DNA of 64,000 bases from contig NZ_JABAHZ010000006.1 in NCBI RefSeq assembly GCF_012641265.1, forward strand, positions 434,001 through 498,000, given 5' to 3'. Below are positions 19,161 to 27,191 of the stretch, piece after piece. Position 1 is the first letter of the stretch, and each line of letters starts with the position of its first letter. Source of the DNA: Chitinophaga eiseniae. GTDB lineage: Bacteria; Bacteroidota; Bacteroidia; Chitinophagales; Chitinophagaceae. Below the pieces are notes generated by a model that had not been told where the DNA came from, did no database searches, and saw only the letters and a program-made list of their open reading frames with translations. The position numbers were made by a program, and so were the translations under genes.

Positions 19161-20168
19161 TTAAAAGCCTGTAGCTGGCCATACGCGGGGCCTGCGCTGT
19201 TCCAGCAGTATAAAATCTGCCAGCACCATGGCGGTCACCGCTTCCAGTACAACGGGTACGCGGAGCGCGATACAAAGATCATGGCGACCTTTTACGCTGA
19301 ATGTTTCCACTTCTCCACTTTTTATATTCAGTGTCTGTTGTTCCTTGGGTGTGCTGGAGGTAGGTTTAACCGCAATCCTGAACACCAGTGGATTACCATT
19401 AGAAATTCCTCCTACTACACCACCGGCATGGTTGGTAGCTGTTTTACCGGTTTTATCAAGGATAGCATCGTTATGTTCCAGGCCTTTCATCTTTGCGGCA
19501 GCGAAGCCTGCGCCGAATTCAATGCCTTTAATTGCCGGGATTGCAAACACTGCATGCGCGAGGGCTGATTCCAACGAGTCAAAGAAAGGCTCTCCCAAAC
19601 CGATAGGCAGTCCATCTACCACACATTCCACGATACCACCTACTGAATCTTTAGCGGCAATAGCAGCTTCCAATCCCTCTTCCGCATTGGCATATCCCCC
19701 TACTTCTGTAATGGTGGCATTTACCTGGATATTGCTGCCTAAAATTTTCTTGGCAATCACACCTGCCGCTACCAGGTTTAAGGTAAGGCGGCCACTGAAA
19801 TGCCCACCGCCACGGTAATCTTCGAAGCCGCCGAATTTTTCGGTGGCTACAAAGTCGGCATGGCCGGGGCGGGGAAATTCACGCAGCTTTTCATAATCTG
19901 CGCTACGTGTATTGTTATTTTCAAAAAGTATCGTTACCGGGGCGCCAGTAGTATGATCGTTAAATACACCGGATTTGATAAAGGGAAGATCTTCCTCTTT
20001 ACGGGGAGTGGTTCCCCTGGATCCTCCTTTACGGCGTTCCAGGTCGGCTAAAAAGTCCTCCTGCTTCAAAGGTATACCTGCTGGTATCCCATCTATATTT
20101 ACGCCTACGCTGGCGCCATGCGATTCTCCAAAAACGTTGACCCTGAATAATCTGCCAAAACTGTTCAC
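19161..20168 (-). CDS. aroC: Chorismate synthase
   Basis: FMN-dependent lyase that makes chorismate from EPSP, the last common step to Phe, Tyr and Trp. Length 335. Signatures: FGESHGASVG near the N-terminus, RRKGGSRGTTPRKEED, REFPRPGHAD, GGGHFSGRLT and NHAGGVVGGISNG. The start is a GTG at 20168; no ATG is available in frame that keeps the conserved FGRLFRVNVFGESHG start. Last gene of the aromatic operon, 70 bases after aroA. Confidence 0.96.
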   Translation of the reverse strand: MNSFGRLFRVNVFGESHGASVGVNIDGIPAGIPLKQEDFLADLERRKGGSRGTTPRKEEDLPFIKSGVFNDHTTGAPVTILFENNNTRSADYEKLREFPRPGHADFVATEKFGGFEDYRGGGHFSGRLTLNLVAAGVIAKKILGSNIQVNATITEVGGYANAEEGLEAAIAAKDSVGGIVECVVDGLPIGLGEPFFDSLESALAHAVFAIPAIKGIEFGAGFAAAKMKGLEHNDAILDKTGKTATNHAGGVVGGISNGNPLVFRIAVKPTSSTPKEQQTLNIKSGEVETFSVKGRHDLCIALRVPVVLEAVTAMVLADFILLEQRRPRVWPATGF

Positions 20169-20238
20169 ACGCTGATGATTTAAAGTGAAAAAACTGCATC
20201 CTGCTTTGAGCTGTCAAAACAGGGTGCCTGCTGCTAAA

Positions 20239-21501
20239 TTACGCCAGGATAGCTACTTCACCGCCTAATAATGCAAGGTGATCATAAAATTCCGGGTAAG
20301 ATTTATTGATCGCTTCTGCATTTTCAATGACTACCGGTCCATCTGCCGTAAGGGCAGCAACAGCGCAAGCCATGGCAATACGGTGATCATTGTGGGAATG
20401 TACCGTAGCGCCTTTAATACCAGTGCCACCATGTACGAGCATGATATCGCCCTGCAGGTCGATCTGGATGCCCATCTTGCCAAACTCTTCCTGCAATGTT
20501 ATACCACGGTCACTTTCTTTATGTGCCAGGCGGCTTACTCCCTTTATTTTCGTAATGCCGTTACAGTTAGCTGCCAGCGCTACTAAAGGAGGGAACAGAT
20601 CCGGGCAATCAGTGGCATCTATTTCAAAAGCCTTGAGGCCACCTTTTTCAATATTTACGGTAAATACGCCAGACATGATGTGAGCGCCTGCTTTTTCCAG
20701 TGCTTCCAGGATAGCTTTGTCAGACTGCGCAGAGGCTACGTTAAGGTGCTGCACTTCTGCCTTACCAGCTACCGCCGCTGCTACCAGCAGGAATGCGGCG
20801 CCGCTCCAGTCGCCTTCCACTGTATAGTCGCAAGGGTTATAGGCTTGCTTCTTTCCAAAATGGAATGTTTCAAAATTCTTTTCTTCCACCTTTACACCAA
20901 AATGTGCCATCAGTTGCAGGGTTAACGCAATGTATGGTTTACTTTTCAGGTCTTTTACAGTGATGGTGGCATTTTCTGCCGCTGCTCCATAGGCCATGAG
21001 CAAGCCGGTCAGGAACTGGGAGCTCAGGGAACCATCGATGGTAATATCTTTAGGTTGCAGTGGACCTTGTATATGCAGGGGTAATTTACCTTCCCGGGTA
21101 CTGCATTTTACGTCCAGCTGCGGCAACACTTCTTCGAAGAAGTTCATCGGGCGGGTGGTTAAACTGCCATGTCCTTCAATGGTGATAGCCAGGGAAGAAA
21201 GCGCTGCGATGGGGGTAAACATACGGATACCTAACCCTGATTCGCCGCAATTGATTTCATCATAAAACGGTTGTACGCCGTTGCTGGTGATTTCAAAATA
21301 ATCGTGCTCTCTTTTAATTTTAGCGCCCAGATTTTCGGCTACTTCCAGGGCTGCCAGGCAGTCATTGCTCAGGCCCGGGTTACGGATGATAGAGGTCCCT
21401 TTAGCCAGCAAAGCCGCAGCTACTGCGCGTTGCATAGCGCTCTTGGAGGGATTGGCCGTAACGGTGCCTTTAATGATAGCTGGTGATACAGTAACTTGCA
21501 T
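20239..21501 (-). CDS. aroA: 3-phosphoshikimate 1-carboxyvinyltransferase (EPSP synthase)
   Basis: Joins PEP to shikimate 3-phosphate. The 420-residue protein has the two-domain inside-out barrel family with NPSKSAMQRAVAAALLA (residues 17-33), a CGESGLGIRMF segment where well-studied enzymes have GNAGTAMR, DGSLSSQFLTGLL, EGDWSGAAFLLVA, and HNDHRIAMA. It therefore belongs to the divergent Bacteroidota type rather than the classical class I. Forty bases after aroB in the same operon. Confidence 0.94.
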   Translation of the reverse strand: MQVTVSPAIIKGTVTANPSKSAMQRAVAAALLAKGTSIIRNPGLSNDCLAALEVAENLGAKIKREHDYFEITSNGVQPFYDEINCGESGLGIRMFTPIAALSSLAITIEGHGSLTTRPMNFFEEVLPQLDVKCSTREGKLPLHIQGPLQPKDITIDGSLSSQFLTGLLMAYGAAAENATITVKDLKSKPYIALTLQLMAHFGVKVEEKNFETFHFGKKQAYNPCDYTVEGDWSGAAFLLVAAAVAGKAEVQHLNVASAQSDKAILEALEKAGAHIMSGVFTVNIEKGGLKAFEIDATDCPDLFPPLVALAANCNGITKIKGVSRLAHKESDRGITLQEEFGKMGIQIDLQGDIMLVHGGTGIKGATVHSHNDHRIAMACAVAALTADGPVVIENAEAINKSYPEFYDHLALLGGEVAILA

Positions 21502-21541
21502 ATGTATATTTCGTCCGCCTTTAAATGAATTAGAAAATTTT

Positions 21542-22567
21542 TTACAACTCCTGCAGTAACTGTTTCAGTTCTGCAATGGGTATTGGCATCGTAGTCGCCT
21601 TTCCTATCTCTTCCAGTAATACAAAATGTATCACGTCTTTCTCCCGCTTTTTGTCCAGTTTGAAAATATCAAATACCGCTTCTTTATCTGACGTAAATGC
21701 AACAGGCAATTGGTAGTCGTTGATTAACCGGATCAGGCGTGTCGTCTGATCTGCGGGCAGGTTCATCAGTTTTTCAGAAAAACGGGTGGCTGCCACCATG
21801 CCAATAGCTACTGCTTTGCCATGTCCAATATGTTCCAGTTTTTCCACTGCATGTCCAAGGGTATGACCGAAGTTCAGCCAGCGACGGGGACCGTTTTCCA
21901 GCTCATCTTCCAGTACCACCTTTGTTTTTGCAGCCACTGATTTTTCCACCAGGTACTCCAGTACGGCTACATCACGTGCCAGTGCTTTATCTTTATTATT
22001 TTCGAGATAATCAAACAGGGCTGCATCCATGATACAGGCATATTTGATGATTTCAGCAAAACCGTTATGCCATTCTTCTGCAGGCATGGTTAGCGGCAAC
22101 GTATAATCGAACAGGATAAAAGCCGGTTGACGGATAATACCCAGCAGATTTTTATGTTTACCGTGGCTCACCCCGTTTTTACCGCCAATAGACGCATCTA
22201 CCTGGGCCAGTAAAGTAGTCGGTACAAAGCCAAAGGGAATGCCCCGCATATAAATGCTGGCTGCAAATCCGGCCACGTCTGTGATCATACCGCCACCGAT
22301 GCCTACCAGCGTAGTTTTGCGGTCGGCTTCGTATGCAGTGAGTCCGTCGATGATCCTTTCTACTGTGGCTATGTTCTTCACTTCTTCGCCTGCCGGTACC
22401 ACGATTTTTTTCCAGTTATGGAGATGATGACCGTGATGTCGTTCCACATTTTCATCTATGACCAGTACTGCCCTGTTCGGGTCTACGTGGTTGCCCAGTT
22501 GCAACAGGCTTCCGCCTAAGAAGTAGGTAGTTTCCTGTTGTTGAAACTGGTGGGTTTGTTTTTGCAT
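21542..22567 (-). CDS. aroB: 3-dehydroquinate synthase
   Basis: NAD- and zinc-dependent cyclase converting DAHP to 3-dehydroquinate. Signatures: GIGGGMITDVAGFAAS, RGIPFGFVPTTLLAQVDAS, GGKNGV, and the zinc ligand regions NGFAEIIK and FGHTLGHAVE. Start taken at an ATG at 22567 (MQKQTHQF); an ATG at 22588 would add seven residues and neither has a clear ribosome site. Length 341, normal for the family. Confidence 0.95.
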   Translation of the reverse strand: MQKQTHQFQQQETTYFLGGSLLQLGNHVDPNRAVLVIDENVERHHGHHLHNWKKIVVPAGEEVKNIATVERIIDGLTAYEADRKTTLVGIGGGMITDVAGFAASIYMRGIPFGFVPTTLLAQVDASIGGKNGVSHGKHKNLLGIIRQPAFILFDYTLPLTMPAEEWHNGFAEIIKYACIMDAALFDYLENNKDKALARDVAVLEYLVEKSVAAKTKVVLEDELENGPRRWLNFGHTLGHAVEKLEHIGHGKAVAIGMVAATRFSEKLMNLPADQTTRLIRLINDYQLPVAFTSDKEAVFDIFKLDKKREKDVIHFVLLEEIGKATTMPIPIAELKQLLQEL

Positions 22568-22657
22568 GGAGCAATTTGCTTTTAGCATTCAGGAAAATGG
22601 CTGCGCCTCCGGCTACCGGTGGTAAAGGCCGGTAGCAAGAGGCTAACAGCTGTATAG

Positions 22658-23761
22658 CTATTTTTCTTCGTTCATCACCTTGTTCTGGCGGTTGATGGAC
22701 TCCAGGTGCACAGCATCGAAATATTTCAGGATGAATTCCTTGGTCAGGCCCAACTTTTCACCTTTCGCGATATTGCGGTCCAGGATTTCATTCCAGCGGT
22801 TTGTTTGCAGGATGGTAATGTTATTTTCCTTTTTGTACATACCGATCTTTTCTGCAATCTTCATACGATTACCTAATAACAGCATGATTTCATCATCTAC
22901 CTGGTTGATCTGCGCGCGCAGTTTTTCCAGGGCGGAGTTGAAATCTTTCTTATCAGAGTGTTCTCTTCTCCAGGTAATACCGTCCAGGAGTTCAGCCAGT
23001 TTTTCAGGGGTTACCTGTTGTTTGGCATCGCTCCATGCGTTATCAGGATCTACGTGTGTTTCCAGCATCAGACCATCGTAATCCAGGTCGATCGCTTCCT
23101 GGGACACTTCCTGCAGGATATCGCGGCGGCCGGAGATATGGGAAGGATCACAGATCATAGGCAGCTCAGGCATGCGGCGTTTCAGCTCAATAGCCAGGTG
23201 CCACATTGGTGCATTACGGTATTGTGTATTACCGTAGCTGGAGAATCCGCGGTGGATTAAACCTACTTTAGAGATACCCGCTTTCTGGATTCTTTCAACT
23301 GCACCAATCCACAGTTCGAGATCCGGATTGATAGGATTCTTAATCAATACAGTAGTATCCACACCTCTCAGGGCATCCGCTACTTCCTGTACAGAGAATG
23401 GGTTTACGGTAGTACGTGCGCCTACCCACAAAATATCCACGCCAAAGTGCAGCGCGTCTTCTACCTGTTTGGCAGTAGCTACTTCTACCGCTAAAGGTAA
23501 ACCGGTCAGCTCACGGGCTTTCTGCAGCCATGCCAGCCCCTTGGTGCCGATACCTTCGAAAGAACCGGGACGGGTGCGTGGTTTCCAGATACCGGCGCGT
23601 AATACGTCTACTTTACCTGTTTTTTGCAGGGCCAACGCGGTGGCTAATACCTGCTCTTCGGTTTCTGCACTGCAGGGTCCGGAAATGATCAGCGGCTTTT
23701 TATCGGAAGACGGATCAGAGAATTTGGTTTTGGATAATATTTGTTCCATTGTCTGTACCAT
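22658..23761 (-). CDS. Bifunctional DAHP synthase / chorismate mutase
   Basis: One protein of 367 residues with two activities: an N-terminal DAHP synthase barrel of the KDO8P-like (type I beta) kind, about residues 20-265 (ISGPCSAETEEQV, RAGIWKPRTRPGSFEGIG, HRGFSSYGNTQYRN, CDPSHISGRRD), then an AroQ-type chorismate mutase helix domain from about 275 (LEKLRAQINQVDDEIMLLLGNRMKIAEKIG). It opens the shikimate path and also commits chorismate to prephenate; in such fusions the mutase domain can serve as a feedback sensor. It lies after tyrA in the operon. Confidence 0.94.
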   Translation of the reverse strand: MVQTMEQILSKTKFSDPSSDKKPLIISGPCSAETEEQVLATALALQKTGKVDVLRAGIWKPRTRPGSFEGIGTKGLAWLQKARELTGLPLAVEVATAKQVEDALHFGVDILWVGARTTVNPFSVQEVADALRGVDTTVLIKNPINPDLELWIGAVERIQKAGISKVGLIHRGFSSYGNTQYRNAPMWHLAIELKRRMPELPMICDPSHISGRRDILQEVSQEAIDLDYDGLMLETHVDPDNAWSDAKQQVTPEKLAELLDGITWRREHSDKKDFNSALEKLRAQINQVDDEIMLLLGNRMKIAEKIGMYKKENNITILQTNRWNEILDRNIAKGEKLGLTKEFILKYFDAVHLESINRQNKVMNEEK

Positions 23762-23794
23762 AGTATTGAAGTTAAGTAGATTATCAGAATTTAG

Positions 23795-24637
23795 TTATTT
23801 CAGGATCTTCCTGATTTTATTGGATTTTTGAATCAATTTATAAAACGCGTCGTAGTCTTCTTCTTCCAGCAACGATTTCATCTGTTGTAACTGGCTGATA
23901 TGCTCATCCAGTACATCGAGTACATTGTTGCGGTTGTGCTTGAAAATAGGCACCCACATATCGGGAGAGCTTTTGGCCAGGCGCACGGTAGATTCGAAAC
24001 CACCACTGGCCAGCTCGAAAATGCGGCCCGATTCTTTTTCTTTTTTCAACACCGTCAATGCCAGTGCGAAAGATGTGATGTGGGAAATGTGAGATACATA
24101 TGCGGTGTGCAGGTCATGCTCTTCTCCATTCATATATACGGTGCGCATCTGCAGCTGATCTACCATATTTTCCACGAGTTCCAGGGCATCTTCATCGCTG
24201 TTTTTCACATCGCACAACACCATGGTTTTATGTACGAACAAGTTGCGCACAGCAGCATCAGGGCCGGAATACTCGGTGCCGGCCATCGGGTGAGCCGCCA
24301 CGAAGCGACCTCTGTTTGGATGACCGGCAACGAGTTGCAGTATTTTTTCTTTAGTAGAACCTACGTCCATAACTACCTGGTTGGGACGTACTTTATCCAT
24401 AATCCCTGGCAGTGCTTTCAGCACGGCATCTACCGGGATAGCCAGTATCACGAGGTCGGAACGAAGCATGGCTTCATCCAGGGTCGCTTTTTCATCGATG
24501 ATATTCAGATCCAGCGCTTTTTGCAAATGCGCTGCATTCTGATCTACCCCGATGATCCGCTCTGCCACGCCTTTTTCTTTCAGCGTGATGGCGAGCGACC
24601 CACCTATTAAACCGGTTCCTATTATTGTTGCGATCAT
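23795..24637 (-). CDS. tyrA: Prephenate dehydrogenase
   Basis: NAD(P)-dependent oxidative decarboxylase of prephenate toward tyrosine, 280 residues. A Rossmann GTGLIGGSLA motif opens the protein at residues 6-15; AAHPMAGTEYSGPDAA and YVSHISHITSFALAL are typical of the helical second domain. No mutase or ACT domain is attached, since the mutase is in the next gene. The ATG at 24637 overlaps the TGA of the aminotransferase (ATGA), which indicates translational coupling; a longer frame start would overlap further. Confidence 0.93.
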   Translation of the reverse strand: MIATIIGTGLIGGSLAITLKEKGVAERIIGVDQNAAHLQKALDLNIIDEKATLDEAMLRSDLVILAIPVDAVLKALPGIMDKVRPNQVVMDVGSTKEKILQLVAGHPNRGRFVAAHPMAGTEYSGPDAAVRNLFVHKTMVLCDVKNSDEDALELVENMVDQLQMRTVYMNGEEHDLHTAYVSHISHITSFALALTVLKKEKESGRIFELASGGFESTVRLAKSSPDMWVPIFKHNRNNVLDVLDEHISQLQQMKSLLEEEDYDAFYKLIQKSNKIRKILK

Positions 24638-25797
24638 TTTACGTTTGTTTTGATGCGATCTATCGCTTCCTGGAAAACTTTTTCCTCCTGGCACAGGCTC
24701 ACCCGGATATAGCCGTTGCCATTACTGCCGAATATACCGCCTGGTGTAATAAATACACGGGCCTTTTGCAATATTTCATCGGTAAGCGTATAGCCGTTAT
24801 CGATAGTAGCCGGAATTTTTGCCCATACAAACATTCCTACCTGGTTTTTATCGAAGGTGCAATGCAGCAGCTCCAGCAATGCAAATACTTTTTCCCTGCG
24901 GGCGCGGTAAATGCTGTTCAGGTTATCGTACCAGTCTTTCCCCAACTGCAAAGCCTTCACTGCGGCCATCTGCATAGGCTGGAACATGCCGGAGTCCATA
25001 TTACTTTTAAAGCGCAATACCTGTGCAATCCATTCAGCCTTTCCAACGAGCATGCCTATACGCCAGCCTGCCATGTTGGATGATTTACTGAGCGAGTTCA
25101 ATTCCAGCACTACGTCTTTAGCTCCTTCAAACTGCAACAGGCTTTCTGGTTGCTCATTCAGGATAAAGCTATAGGGATTGTCGTGGCAGATCAGGATCTG
25201 GTGACGTTTGGCAAATGCGATCAGTTTAGCGGCAAACTCCCGGTTAAATTTAGCGCCGGTAGGCATATGCGGATAGTTTACCCACATCAGTTTTACACGG
25301 CTCAGGTCTGTTTGCTCCAGGGCATCCAGGTCCGGTAACCAGCTATTTTCTGCCACCAGGTCGTAATCCACTACGGTAGCACCACTCAGGCTTACAGCAG
25401 AACGGTAAGTAGGGTAGCCCGGGTTAGGGATCAATGCTTCATCACCTTCCTGCAGGTAGGTCATGCAAATGTGCATAATACCTTCCTTAGAACCTATCAG
25501 CGGCAATACTTCCGTATCCGGGTTCAGTGCTACCTGGTAGTATTGCTGGTACCAGTCGGCCATGGCCTTGCGGAGTGCCGGAATACCTTTGTACCCCTGG
25601 TAGTTATGCGTATTAGGCAAAGCAGCATTTTCGTTTAATGCAGCCACCACTGCAGGATGAGGAGGCAGATCCGGGCTACCGATACCGAGATTTATTACCC
25701 TGGTACCTGTTTGGTTCATTTCCTCAATTTCCCTGAGCTTTTTGGAGAAGTAGTATTCTTCTGTGCCTTGTAATCTTTTAGCAACCTGTATCTGCAT
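24634..25797 (-). CDS. Class I/II PLP aminotransferase in aromatic operon
   Basis: PLP-dependent aminotransferase of 387 residues. Visible motifs: INLGIGSPDLPPHP, NPGYPTYRSA, and the lysine motif NSLSKSSNMAGWRIG. Similar enzymes are annotated as LL-diaminopimelate or aspartate aminotransferases, but its location between pheA and tyrA suggests that here it makes Phe and Tyr from phenylpyruvate and hydroxyphenylpyruvate (inference). Start at 25797 (MQIQVAKRLQ), 8 bases after pheA. The upstream extension of the frame lies inside pheA and is not used. Confidence 0.92.
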   Translation of the reverse strand: MQIQVAKRLQGTEEYYFSKKLREIEEMNQTGTRVINLGIGSPDLPPHPAVVAALNENAALPNTHNYQGYKGIPALRKAMADWYQQYYQVALNPDTEVLPLIGSKEGIMHICMTYLQEGDEALIPNPGYPTYRSAVSLSGATVVDYDLVAENSWLPDLDALEQTDLSRVKLMWVNYPHMPTGAKFNREFAAKLIAFAKRHQILICHDNPYSFILNEQPESLLQFEGAKDVVLELNSLSKSSNMAGWRIGMLVGKAEWIAQVLRFKSNMDSGMFQPMQMAAVKALQLGKDWYDNLNSIYRARREKVFALLELLHCTFDKNQVGMFVWAKIPATIDNGYTLTDEILQKARVFITPGGIFGSNGNGYIRVSLCQEEKVFQEAIDRIKTNVK

Positions 25798-25805
25798 AAA
25801 ACTGA

Positions 25806-26630
25806 TTAATGTGTTTTTCCTTTTTTGTAAATGCCCAATACTTTCAGGTGTTCTGTCAGCGGCGCAATTTTCTCCAATGCTTTTTCGAAATGTGCGGCAT
25901 TGTCGAATTCCATATCTGCGTGGAAATAATAGTTCCATTCTTTGGCAGGGATAGGGAAAGACTGCAGTTTAGACAGGTTAATACCGGCAACGGCGATTTG
26001 TGTTAATACCTTGGCAAGGCTACCGCGATCGTGGCTGGTTTGAAAATATACCGAAGCTTTATTGGCATCTTCCGCTGTGGCAACCGGTGTACGTGATACC
26101 GCGAGGAAGCGGGTATAGTTATTTTTATTGGTATGGATATTAGGCGCGATGATGTCGAGTTCGAAGATTTCTGCGGCCAGTTTACCAGCAATAGCGGCGG
26201 TGCTTTTCAGCTTTTTCTGGCGTACATGTTTGGCGCTGAGGGCCGTATCTTCTGTTTCTACCAGCTTGATATGCGGGTATTTTTCCAGGAAATCCATACA
26301 CTGTAATAAGGCCATGGGATGGGAATGTACTTCCCGGAGATCTTCCATCGTCTGACCGGGTAATACCATCAGGTGCTGGTTGATCTGCAGGTAAGTTTCA
26401 CCGATGATGTGCAGACCGGAGTTTTTGATGAGACTGTAGTTAGGGAGGATACTGCCGGCGATAGAATTTTCGATGGCCATGATACCTGCATCTACATCGG
26501 GCTGTTGTTTTGTTTTCTTCACCAGCTCAGCAAAGGACGCACAGCATTCGATCTCTATCTGCTTACCGAAATATCCCTGGGCGGCAACCTGGTGAAAACA
26601 TCCTTCAAATCCCTGTATGGCAATTTTCAT
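25806..26630 (-). CDS. pheA: Prephenate dehydratase with ACT domain
   Basis: Converts prephenate to phenylpyruvate, 274 residues. The N-terminal catalytic bilobed domain includes IQGFEGCFHQVAA, GIMAIENSIAGSI and the NYTRFLAVSR motif whose Thr and Phe take part in catalysis. The C-terminal ACT domain (about 190-270: SLAKVLTQIAVAGINLSKLQSFP) normally gives feedback by phenylalanine. First structural gene of the operon, 62 bases after the second attenuator. Confidence 0.95.
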   Translation of the reverse strand: MKIAIQGFEGCFHQVAAQGYFGKQIEIECCASFAELVKKTKQQPDVDAGIMAIENSIAGSILPNYSLIKNSGLHIIGETYLQINQHLMVLPGQTMEDLREVHSHPMALLQCMDFLEKYPHIKLVETEDTALSAKHVRQKKLKSTAAIAGKLAAEIFELDIIAPNIHTNKNNYTRFLAVSRTPVATAEDANKASVYFQTSHDRGSLAKVLTQIAVAGINLSKLQSFPIPAKEWNYYFHADMEFDNAAHFEKALEKIAPLTEHLKVLGIYKKGKTH

Positions 26631-26684
26631 CTGTATGTGATTGATTTTTGATTTATTTATAGTTGCTGTAGCAACTAGCTATTT

Positions 26685-26717
26685 AAAACAGAAAGGGCCC
26701 CATCCGTGGGACCCTTT
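26685..26717 (-). terminator. Attenuator 2 of the aromatic operon (terminator hairpin)
   Basis: On the transcribed strand the stem is AAAGGGTCCCA / TGGGGCCCTTT (one G-U pair) with loop CGGA, followed by CTGTTTT. The U tract is weaker than in attenuator 1. The 5' arm segment GGGTCCC (26708-26714 on the plus strand) can instead pair with GGGACTC in leader 2 (26756-26762), 7 pairs with one G-U, as an antiterminator. Confidence 0.75.
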
Positions 26718-26744
26718 GCGCTGTACTTTTTATGAGTAAGTATG

Positions 26745-26828
26745 TTATTGCAAACGAGTCCCCTGCTTCTTCGCATAAAAGAAGTAAGAGAAGTAATAAA
26801 AAAAGTTATTGTTTGAAGTTGATAACAT
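26745..26828 (-). CDS. Aromatic leader peptide 2 (27 residues)
   Basis: Short frame starting MLSTSNNN and containing FFYYFSYFFY at residues 9-18, five Phe and four Tyr in ten codons, then AKKQGTRLQ and a TAA stop. It lies between two intrinsic terminators and ahead of pheA, which is exactly the layout of a transcription attenuator. Stalling of a ribosome for lack of charged tRNA-Phe or tRNA-Tyr in this run would leave GGGACTC (codons 23-25) free to pair with the terminator 5' arm. No strong pre-emptor (1:2) pairing is obvious here. Too short for standard ORF calling. Confidence 0.8.
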   Translation of the reverse strand: MLSTSNNNFFYYFSYFFYAKKQGTRLQ

Positions 26829-26857
26829 ATACTATACTGTCTGTGTGTTAATGCGAT

Positions 26858-26888
26858 TAAAAAAGGCCTCCCGTTTACCGGAAGGCCT
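26858..26888 (-). terminator. Attenuator 1 of the aromatic operon (terminator hairpin)
   Basis: On the transcribed strand AGGCCTTCCG / CGGGAGGCCT (10 pairs, one G-U) with loop GTAAA, followed by six T. It begins 37 bases after the stop of leader 1. The 5' arm GGCCTTCC can alternatively pair with GGAAGGTC (plus-strand 26918-26925), which overlaps the leader stop codon. Confidence 0.9.
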
Positions 26889-26924
26889 CTTGTAGTATCT
26901 TTTATTTTTATACAAACGACCTTC

Positions 26925-26984
26925 CTACTTCTGGTGCCAGAAATAATAAAAGCCATAAAAACCGAAAGTCGCTTGTAGTTTCAT
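26925..26984 (-). CDS. Aromatic leader peptide 1 (19 residues)
   Basis: ATG at 26984, product MKLQATFGFYGFYYFWHQK, then TAG. Eight of ten residues from 7 to 16 are Phe, Tyr or Trp. The RNA has the full classical set: segment 1 GACTTTC (within codons 5-7), segment 2 GGAAGGTC (from the stop codon), segments 3 and 4 the terminator arms. Segment 1 can pair with segment 2 (7 pairs), and segment 2 with segment 3 (8 pairs). A ribosome stalled on the aromatic codons covers segment 1 and frees segment 2; one that reaches the stop covers segment 2 and allows termination. Promoter 22 bases or more upstream. Confidence 0.88.
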   Translation of the reverse strand: MKLQATFGFYGFYYFWHQK

Positions 26985-27013
26985 CTGAATTGTTATTCTC
27001 TATGAGTGTAGAA

Positions 27014-27043
27014 CAAAAATACGGCACGATTTTAATTATCCAA
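27014..27043 (-). promoter_or_regulatory. Promoter of the aromatic operon, TTG-N19-TATTTTTG
   Basis: Read on the minus strand: TTG at 27043-27041, 19 bases, TATTTTTG at 27021-27014. This is a full match to the Bacteroidota TAnnTTTG element with suitable spacing. The expected transcript start near 27006 leaves a short 5' end before leader 1. Confidence 0.8.
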
Positions 27044-27134
27044 GGGGTAATATCAAAAAATATACTTTTTTCAATAATAAAGACCATTTATTGAATAACT
27101 TTCAAAAAAACATATTTTCGTAGTCAAGCGGACA

Positions 27135-27166
27135 CAAAAAAACCGTCCTGGCTAAGCCGGGACGGT
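27135..27166 (-). terminator. Terminator of the small lipoprotein gene
   Basis: Stem ACCGTCCTGGC / GCCGGGACGGT (one G-U) with loop TAA; on the minus strand it is followed by seven T. It separates the lipoprotein gene from the aromatic operon leader. Confidence 0.9.
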
Positions 27167-27191
27167 CATTTATTAAAACCTAAAGGTTTAA

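Noticed and set aside
23900..24610. 236-codon plus-strand ORF
   Set aside because: Complement of tyrA; no recognisable domain.
26675..26956. 93-codon minus-strand ORF starting MAFIISGTRSRKV over the pheA leader region
   Set aside because: It spans both attenuator hairpins and overlaps the two aromatic leaders out of frame; its composition looks random, whereas the leaders and stems explain the region.
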